Source of the DNA: Methylopila sp. Yamaguchi
GTDB lineage: Bacteria > Pseudomonadota > Alphaproteobacteria > Rhizobiales > Methylopilaceae
NCBI RefSeq assembly: GCF_002897035.1
Contig: NZ_BAUX01000005.1
Span: forward strand, 62,001 to 126,000
DNA: 64,000 nt
Direction: 5' to 3'
The position numbers and the translations under genes are program-made. Shown one piece after another: positions 58,750-64,000 of the stretch (the first letter of the stretch is position 1; each line of letters starts with the position of its first letter). The notes beneath the pieces were generated by a model that made no database searches, was not told where the DNA came from, and saw only the letters and a list, made by a program, of their open reading frames with translations.

Positions 58750-60722
58750 TCCGGACGACCCTCCTGTTGCTCACCGGCGTGCTCGCTCTCGCGCTCATTG
58801 TGGCGGTCGGGGGCCAGCTCGTCGCGCAGGCCAACGCGCGCTTCGAGGCGCAGCGGCTTTACGCCCATGATGCGCTGAGAGGAAAGCTGACGCTCCTCGC
58901 CAGCCGTCTCGGGGAGGAACGCGGTCGCGCCTTCGTCATGCTGCGGAGCGCCTCCACGTCCGAGGAGTTCGTCGGACGCTGGCGCGCGGCGCGCGCGGAG
59001 GTCGACCGGGCGTTCGAGGCGGCCCTCGCCGAATCCGGCCAGCGGCAGGGTTTGCTGTCCCGCCCGGAAGCGATCCGCGCGACGCTCGCCGCGGCGGCCG
59101 ACGTTCTGCACGCTCTCCGGGAGGACGTCGACGAAGCGCGGGGCGCTGGCGACGAGCCGCGCCGCCGGCGCCTCTCCAACCGATGGTTCGACACGGTCAC
59201 GGACGTGATCGCCTCGATCGGGTCTCTGCGCCTCTCTCTTCTTCAGGACGCGCCGCTGCAGGACACCGCCCTCGCGACCGAATCGCGGCTGCGGCGGGCG
59301 CTGGGGCTTATGGGCGAGCACATGGGGCGCATCCGCGCTCGGCTCGCCGCCGCGGACGGGGCCGCCTCCGCCGCGGAGAGCAGAGCTCTCGACGAGGTCG
59401 TTCGCGATCTGGGCGCGGCGACGCTCGCCTTGGATCTGACCGACGAACGCCAGATCTCCGGACTTCGTCCCGGGGTGGCGGACGCCACGATCGCCGTACG
59501 GAAGGAGTTCGACGGCGTTTTCAAGCCGGCGGCGCTGGCCCTCCTCAACGCGCTTCGCGCGGGGGACAGGCGTCCAGTGACCGGCGAGAGCTGGTTCGAA
59601 GCGGCGACCCGCTCCATCGCCGTCGTCGACGACGCGCAGCGGACGCTGTTGCGCAGCTCCGAGGGACGGCTTCGGGATCTCGAGGCGGCGGGGCAGCGGC
59701 TGATGACGATGTGGGCGGGGCTGCTGATCGCGGGCCTGCTCGCAAGCGCCGGAGTCATGCTGATCGTGCGCCGTCGCGTCATCGAGCCTATCGAGGAGCT
59801 TTCGGCGGCCATGCTGCGGCTCGCCGAGAACGATCTCGACGTGAAGCTGCCGAGGCCCAAGCGACGCGACGAAATCGGGGCGATGCAGACGGCCTTTCGC
59901 ACCTTCAAGGCGAACGCGATGCAGCGGCAGCGCCTCCAGCGCGAGCGCGACACGCTGAACGAGAGCCTGGCCCGCGCCTACGCCCAGCTGAGGCGCGACC
60001 TCGAGGCCGCGGCGGCGATCCAGGTGGCGCTGCTGCCTCCGAACGGCCGGCTCGGGCCTCTGCGGCACGTCGGCCTGTTCCGGCCATCAAGCGTAGTGGC
60101 CGGCGATTCCTACAACGTCATCCGGCGACCGAACGGCGCTGTGGCCTTTTTCCAGATCGACGTGGCGGGCCATGGCGCGCCGGCGGCGCTCGTCTCCGTC
60201 GCGTCGCAGAACGCCCTGGCTCAGGCCGCGCTGGGTCGCCACGGGGACGCGTCGCTTGCGGTCCTGGCTAAGGGCATCAACAGCGATTGGCCGGACGAAC
60301 TGCCCTATTTCACCATGGTCTTTGGCGAGGTCGACCCGGTGAACGGCGAGGGTCGGCTCGTGCAGGCCGGTCATCCCGCGCCGCTGATCGTATCGCGCGA
60401 CGGCAGTCGGCGCACGGTCGGAGAGGGCGGACTTCCCGTCGGGATGATCTCCGAGGCCGACTACGACGAGGCCACCTTCCGGCTCGAGGAGGGCGAGCGG
60501 CTCATCCTTTACTCCGACGGACTGACCGAGGCTGAGGACGCCCAGGGCCGGCCCTTCGACGAGCAGTTGCCGGCCTTGATCAGGAGGCACGCCAACGCGG
60601 ACGCCGAGCAACTGCTCGAAGCGATCGACGAGGAGGTGCGCCGCTGGCGCGGCTCCGACGATCTCGACGACGATTTGACCGTGCTCGTGATCGAGCGCAC
60701 GACCGACCGGGAGGTGGCATGA
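58743..60722 (+). CDS. Membrane sensor with HAMP and PP2C/SpoIIE phosphatase domain (RsbU-like)
   Basis: 659-aa. N-terminal helix (TTLLLLTGVLALALIVAVGGQL), a ~300-residue helical periplasmic sensor, second helix at ~325-345 (WAGLLIAGLLASAGVMLIV), HAMP (RRRVIEPIEELSAAMLRLAENDLDVKLP), coiled coil, and a SpoIIE-type PP2C domain (AAAIQVALLPPN; VVAGDSYNVIRRPNGAVAFFQIDVAGHGAPAALVS; LYSDGLTEAEDAQG; DDLDDDLTVLVIE). It would dephosphorylate the STAS protein encoded next (4-nt overlap). ATG 58743 gives a normal membrane start; the usual DISGKG metal site reads FQIDVAGHG. Confidence 0.9.
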   Translation: MTIRTTLLLLTGVLALALIVAVGGQLVAQANARFEAQRLYAHDALRGKLTLLASRLGEERGRAFVMLRSASTSEEFVGRWRAARAEVDRAFEAALAESGQRQGLLSRPEAIRATLAAAADVLHALREDVDEARGAGDEPRRRRLSNRWFDTVTDVIASIGSLRLSLLQDAPLQDTALATESRLRRALGLMGEHMGRIRARLAAADGAASAAESRALDEVVRDLGAATLALDLTDERQISGLRPGVADATIAVRKEFDGVFKPAALALLNALRAGDRRPVTGESWFEAATRSIAVVDDAQRTLLRSSEGRLRDLEAAGQRLMTMWAGLLIAGLLASAGVMLIVRRRVIEPIEELSAAMLRLAENDLDVKLPRPKRRDEIGAMQTAFRTFKANAMQRQRLQRERDTLNESLARAYAQLRRDLEAAAAIQVALLPPNGRLGPLRHVGLFRPSSVVAGDSYNVIRRPNGAVAFFQIDVAGHGAPAALVSVASQNALAQAALGRHGDASLAVLAKGINSDWPDELPYFTMVFGEVDPVNGEGRLVQAGHPAPLIVSRDGSRRTVGEGGLPVGMISEADYDEATFRLEEGERLILYSDGLTEAEDAQGRPFDEQLPALIRRHANADAEQLLEAIDEEVRRWRGSDDLDDDLTVLVIERTTDREVA

Positions 60723-61057
60723 CTCTGAACGACACCGCGCACGGGGACGTTCTCGTGGTTCACGTGGAGGATTCTCGCATCGACGCCGCAAGGGCGCCGG
60801 AATTCAAGACGGCGATGACCGAGCGCATCGACCGGGGGCACGTTCGCCTGGTGCTCGACCTGAGCAAGGTGGACTTCGTGGACAGCTCCGGGCTCGGCGC
60901 CATCGTCTCCTGCCTCAAGCGCATCGGGCCGCGAGGCAACCTCGCCGTGGCGGGCGCCAAGGGCGCCGTGGCGAAGCTCTTCGCTCTGACCCGCATGGAT
61001 CGCGTGTTTCCGCTGCACGCAAGCGTCGACGACGCCCTGAAGAGCGTGGCGGGCTGA
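60719..61057 (+). CDS. STAS-domain anti-sigma factor antagonist (RsbV-like)
   Basis: 112-aa single STAS domain. GDVLVVHVEDSRIDAARAPEFKTAM, then VRLVLDLSKVDFVDSSGLGAIVSCLKRIG, with the phosphorylatable Ser in D-S-S-G. Overlaps the phosphatase gene by 4 nt (ATGA) and precedes a HATPase kinase gene by 4 bp. In partner-switching systems the unphosphorylated form binds the kinase and frees its target. Confidence 0.94.
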   Translation: MTLNDTAHGDVLVVHVEDSRIDAARAPEFKTAMTERIDRGHVRLVLDLSKVDFVDSSGLGAIVSCLKRIGPRGNLAVAGAKGAVAKLFALTRMDRVFPLHASVDDALKSVAG

Positions 61058-61061
61058 CGCC

Positions 61062-61499
61062 ATGCCGGGCGTGGTCCGCCTCTCCATCGACAGCGACCTC
61101 AATCAGGTCGAATTCATAGCGCGAGCGGTGCGGTCTCTCTGCGACAACCTGTTGGGGCGCGAAGATGCGGAAGCGGTCGAACTCGCGGTCGTCGAGGCCA
61201 TGAACAACATCATCAAGCATGGCTATCAGGGACGGCGGGGCGAGGCTGTCGACGTAAACGTCACCCTCACCCGCTCAGAGGTCGAGGTCGAGGTCGTCGA
61301 CCACGCCACCCCGATCCCGGAGCACATCGTGAAGGGCGGCGAGCCGCTGGCGTTCGACTTCGACGCGACCGACGTCGCCGGCCTTCCCGAGGGCGGCATG
61401 GGCCTTACCCTCATCCGCATGAGCATGGACGAGGTCGACTACGTCTCGCGCCCCGGCGAGAACCGGCTGCGGATGGTGAAACGCATCGCGGCGCGCTGA
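61062..61499 (+). CDS. HATPase anti-sigma factor/serine kinase (RsbW-like)
   Basis: 145-aa GHKL protein: VEFIARAVRSLCDNLLGREDAEAVELAVVEAMNNIIKHGY (N-box), VEVVDHATPIPEHIV and GLPEGGMGLTLIRMSMDEVDYVSRPGENRLRMVK (G2 box). Predicted to phosphorylate the STAS protein and to hold a partner, sigma factor or otherwise, in check. No sigma factor gene is adjacent, so the output is unknown; convergent with the glycosyltransferase pair. Confidence 0.92.
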   Translation: MPGVVRLSIDSDLNQVEFIARAVRSLCDNLLGREDAEAVELAVVEAMNNIIKHGYQGRRGEAVDVNVTLTRSEVEVEVVDHATPIPEHIVKGGEPLAFDFDATDVAGLPEGGMGLTLIRMSMDEVDYVSRPGENRLRMVKRIAAR

Positions 61500-61527
61500 G
61501 GCGGGCGCGCAGGCTCGCCGTCAGCGC

Positions 61528-61992
61528 TCAGCGCTCGGCGCGAAGGTTCGCCGCTCCGATCAGCTTGCTCGCATGTTCGGGGAACGCCACCGCCGCCATG
61601 GCGCTGGCGGCCGCCGCTTGCGGGGTCTCCGCATTCTCCTTCCGCAGGGCCGCGACGGCCGCCTCGACCCGCGGCGCCGCGTCCTCGCGCCGGACGAAAC
61701 CGGCCTCTACGGACGCCGACAGCGCCATCAGCAGGGCGGCCGCCGATCCCGGTTCCGACCGGGCGAAGGCGGCCTCGGCGCGCGCAGCGGCGGCGCGCAG
61801 CGGCTCTTCCAGCTCGGGCTGCGGCGGGCGGCCGGCGATCGCCTCCGCGCGCATCTCGGCCGCGGCGCGGGCGCGGGAGCGGGCGTCGAGATCGAGCGTC
61901 TCGAGCTGAACGATGGCGAGCATCGACACGACGAGCGCCACAAGAAAGACGATCTGCGAGCGCGCGCGCAGCAGGCCTTCGGGAATTCTCAT
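61528..61992 (-). CDS. Membrane-anchored partner of the cellulose-synthase-like glycosyltransferase
   Basis: 154-aa protein with one N-terminal helix (ARSQIVFLVALVVSMLAIVQLETL), the rest an Ala/Glu-rich helical periplasmic part (VRREDAAPRVEAAVAALRKENAETPQ). ATG overlaps the glycosyltransferase stop by 4 nt, so the two are made together. I do not recognise the family. Probably an accessory subunit or a spacer holding the glycosyltransferase in the membrane (inference). Confidence 0.7.
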   Translation of the reverse strand: MRIPEGLLRARSQIVFLVALVVSMLAIVQLETLDLDARSRARAAAEMRAEAIAGRPPQPELEEPLRAAAARAEAAFARSEPGSAAALLMALSASVEAGFVRREDAAPRVEAAVAALRKENAETPQAAAASAMAAVAFPEHASKLIGAANLRAER

Positions 61993-63833
61993 CGCGCAAC
62001 CTCCGCAGGCGCTTCAGGCGCCTGTTCTTCGTCCGGCCTCCAGTAGGCGGCGCGGATGATCGGCGTCATGGCGTAGACGTTGTTCAGGCCCCAGAGCGTA
62101 TTGGCGATCATCGCCCCGAGGCTGTAGGCCTCGCGGCCGAGCGCATAGGCGAGCCAGCCCCAGGCGAGCCCCGCCAGGGTCACCACGGCGATCGCGATCT
62201 GCACCCGCACCAGCTGTGGATAGACGCCCTCTTGGCGGTCCTTCGGCGTTACGGGAAACGAGATCTTCTTGCCCCGCGCCACGGTCAGGAGCGCCTTCAG
62301 GTTGAGCGGGAACATGGCGAGGTACCAGGAGCGCCCCTTGTAGCTCGACACGCCCCACATCCCCAGCATCTGCGCCAGCTCGTTCAGGAACAGGAACGGC
62401 GCGATGTGGAGGAAGAAGTCGAGCGTGTAGCCGGAGACCGGCGCGACGCCGGTGAACAGGAAGATCACCGGCGCGGCGAGGAACACCACGTTCCAGAGCG
62501 GCGAAAGATAGGAATAGAACGTCGCGGCGTACATCGCCCGCTGCGCGAGCGTCAGGCCGCCGCGGCGGAACAGCGGGTTGTCGTGGAACAGGATGTCGAG
62601 GGTGCCGCCGGCGTATTTGAAGCGCTGGATCGTCCAGCTCAGCAGATCGTTGGGCGACAGCATGTGGGACTGGACCACCGGGTGCAGCACCGACTTCCAG
62701 CCCCGCTCGCGGTCGGAATGGAGGACCAGCGAGGTGTAGATGTCCTCCGAGACGTGGAACTTGTACGGCGTGAACTCCTCGGCGAGCGCGCCCTGCCAGC
62801 GCAGGCTCGACATCACGCTCTCGTCGAGCGCCGCCTCGCCGGTGAGCCGCAGGGCCGCGCGCTCTTCGCTCGCCGCGGCGGCGGAGATCGTGTCGGACCA
62901 CTGACGCAACGCCGCCTCCATGATCGCCTCCCGGCGATGGATCGACCCGGCCCCACAGCAGAAGCTGGCGTTGGCCCAATTCCGGCGCCGCTGGATGTAG
63001 TCGAAGAACAGCTGCGGATCGTTTGCGAACGGATCCTCGCCGATGCGGACGGGGCCAAAAATGTCTTCGAAGGCTCGCCCGACGCCGGCGCCGGGCCGGC
63101 CGAACCAGCGCCCGAGCGCGCGCTCGAGCGACCTGCCCGGCGGGATGTCCGAGAACCATTGCGGCGTCTGGACCCACGCCATCTTCGGGTCGCGGAAATA
63201 GCCCATCGTCTGCTCGAGCATCGTCGGAAACGGCCGGGTGTCGGCGTCGCAGATGACCACGAAATCGCCCCAGGTCGCCGACAGCGCGTTTCGGAGGTTG
63301 CCCGCCTTGAAGCCGACGTTGTCGGAGCGGGTGAGGTAGTTCACGCCCTCCTCGCGCGCCACCTGCTCCATCGCAGGCCGCTTGCCGTCGTCCAGCACAT
63401 GGATCCGGATGACGATCGGGTGCGGATAGTCGAGCTGTTTGGCGTCCTGCAATCCGAGGCGGACCAGTTCCGGGTCCTCGCTGTAGGTGGCGAAGAAGAC
63501 GTCGACCTCGATCGGCCGGTCCTCCACGGGTTCGTCGGGCGCCGAGACGTCCTGAAGCCGCGCGGGGGGCGCGCCGGGCTCGACGCTGCGATCCGTCCAG
63601 AGGTTCACGGTGAACAGGATCAGGCCGACGAAAGCCGCCGTTTCCGCGACCACCAGGGGCAGCGAGAGCCAAAGCGCGTCAAAGTTGATCGAATAAAGCC
63701 ACCGCCACCCAATGTACCAGACGCCAAACGTGAGGCTCGCGACCGCACAGAATTGCCATAGGAGCTGGTGAAGCGGCGATAGTTCGCTCGGTCTCCAAGG
63801 AGTCCTCGTCTCAAATCGGGACATGTAGCGCAT
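61989..63833 (-). CDS. Family 2 processive glycosyltransferase, cellulose-synthase-like
   Basis: 614-aa membrane glycosyltransferase. Helices near residues 25-75, then GT2 domain with substrate Asp motifs VLDDGKRPAMEQVAREEGVNYLTRSDNVGFKAGNLRNAL, VVICDADTRPFP (DxD) and FHVSEDIYTSLVLHSDRERGW (catalytic Asp), and the acceptor helix WTIQRFKYAGGTLDIL where the QxxRW box has become QRFKY. Five further helices follow. No C-terminal PilZ domain and no bcsB/C nearby, so c-di-GMP-activated cellulose synthesis is not shown; another beta-glucan is possible. Starts at 63833 or 63824 (both ATG); an upstream frame to 63911 is less likely. Confidence 0.85.
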   Translation of the reverse strand: MRYMSRFETRTPWRPSELSPLHQLLWQFCAVASLTFGVWYIGWRWLYSINFDALWLSLPLVVAETAAFVGLILFTVNLWTDRSVEPGAPPARLQDVSAPDEPVEDRPIEVDVFFATYSEDPELVRLGLQDAKQLDYPHPIVIRIHVLDDGKRPAMEQVAREEGVNYLTRSDNVGFKAGNLRNALSATWGDFVVICDADTRPFPTMLEQTMGYFRDPKMAWVQTPQWFSDIPPGRSLERALGRWFGRPGAGVGRAFEDIFGPVRIGEDPFANDPQLFFDYIQRRRNWANASFCCGAGSIHRREAIMEAALRQWSDTISAAAASEERAALRLTGEAALDESVMSSLRWQGALAEEFTPYKFHVSEDIYTSLVLHSDRERGWKSVLHPVVQSHMLSPNDLLSWTIQRFKYAGGTLDILFHDNPLFRRGGLTLAQRAMYAATFYSYLSPLWNVVFLAAPVIFLFTGVAPVSGYTLDFFLHIAPFLFLNELAQMLGMWGVSSYKGRSWYLAMFPLNLKALLTVARGKKISFPVTPKDRQEGVYPQLVRVQIAIAVVTLAGLAWGWLAYALGREAYSLGAMIANTLWGLNNVYAMTPIIRAAYWRPDEEQAPEAPAEVAR

Positions 63834-63934
63834 GTATCGTGAGCATCCCCCGCACCGCGGCCCGAAGCCGCCATGAGACTGGCGATTCCCAACTTCTCTA
63901 CTTTGCCTCATGATGCAAATCAGAATATCAGCGA

Positions 63935-64000
63935 ATGATCAGCAATCAGTTGCGGCGCATCCGTGAATCGGGCTCGATGGGCCAGGCGGCGCTCAGGGGG
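63935..64000 (+). CDS. Possible start of a rightward gene (runs off window)
   Basis: From the ATG at 63935 the frame stays open to the window end (MISNQLRRIRESGSMGQAAL). Only 22 codons are visible, so this is weak; divergent placement 102 bp from the glycosyltransferase start is compatible with a gene. Confidence 0.25.
   Translation, partial: MISNQLRRIRESGSMGQAALRG

Noticed and set aside
58743-61499. Canonical RsbUVW general stress operon with sigma factor
   Set aside because: No sigma factor gene is adjacent on either side; Alphaproteobacteria use PhyR-NepR-EcfG for general stress, so I did not call rsb symbols.
61989-63833. bcsA cellulose synthase
   Set aside because: No PilZ domain, divergent acceptor motif and no bcsB/bcsZ/bcsC nearby; a generic glycosyltransferase name is safer. 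The GH10 gene is not a BcsZ-type cellulase.

Overview
The window is high-GC, gene-dense chromosomal DNA from an alphaproteobacterium, most likely order Hyphomicrobiales (Rhizobiales), possibly a Methylopila/Hansschlegelia/Methylobacterium relative (genus is a guess). The order-level call rests on CtrA with GANTC-rich upstream DNA, RcdA (DUF1465), TrcR (DUF1013), an Irr-type ICE box before mbfA, a CysQ-DUF4170-DUF374-WaaA-LpxK-DUF2093 lipid A cluster, DUF1192/DUF6101 proteins and an AraH/Tat-rich, short-intergenic style. I see no insertion sequence, prophage, CRISPR array or rRNA operon; there is one tRNA (Gln-UUG) and one cobalamin riboswitch.

Layout. 1-3.2 kb: a globin-coupled chemoreceptor (running off the left edge) divergent from flhA, with two CtrA-like boxes between them. 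3.2-10.3 kb: stand-alone metabolic and regulatory genes (DUF1275, MBL hydrolase with divergent AraC regulator, GNAT, LysR, lytic transglycosylase, and an ohr/ohrR peroxide module with two palindromic operators). 10.3-19 kb: fliJ-fliI divergent from ctrA, then a five-gene chemotaxis operon cheA-cheW-cheY-cheB-cheR. 19-30 kb: EamA transporter, His-rich CDF metal exporter, gshA, two tandem L,D-transpeptidases, rsmE, ubiA, a second short CDF protein, and an ammonium transporter with a sigma-54 promoter and a small membrane protein behind it. 29-34.5 kb: DUF6101 and the lipid A/Kdo operon. 34.5-43.6 kb: cheY-cheZ, phaJ, a MotA-like/OmpA-like inner membrane pair, an ABC exporter, rpmE, Irr-controlled mbfA, rcdA and DUF1192. 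43.7-51.8 kb: trcR, a frameshifted six-helix membrane protein of unknown function, prpE, an EAL phosphodiesterase, a 24-codon ORF with an exceptionally strong ribosome binding site, DUF1206, an MBL hydrolase and tRNA-Gln. 51.9-57.6 kb: riboswitch-controlled B12 uptake (btuB, an uncharacterised gene, btuF, btuC, btuD). 57.6-64 kb: a GH10 glycosidase whose start overlaps the divergent start of an RsbU-like phosphatase, followed by STAS and HATPase partner-switching proteins, convergent with a cellulose-synthase-like glycosyltransferase and its small membrane partner.

Common theme: cell cycle, motility and surface. ctrA, rcdA and trcR, flagellar export genes (flhA, fliI, fliJ), two che clusters including a CheZ, an EAL protein and envelope genes sit within 64 kb. 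CtrA-like boxes occur before flhA and upstream of rcdA, which would fit CtrA control of part of this set; that is inference from motifs only. The genes I could not explain are the frameshifted membrane protein, the 24-codon ORF, the 84-aa ORF, the gene inside the B12 operon, and the small membrane proteins after ubiA and amt.
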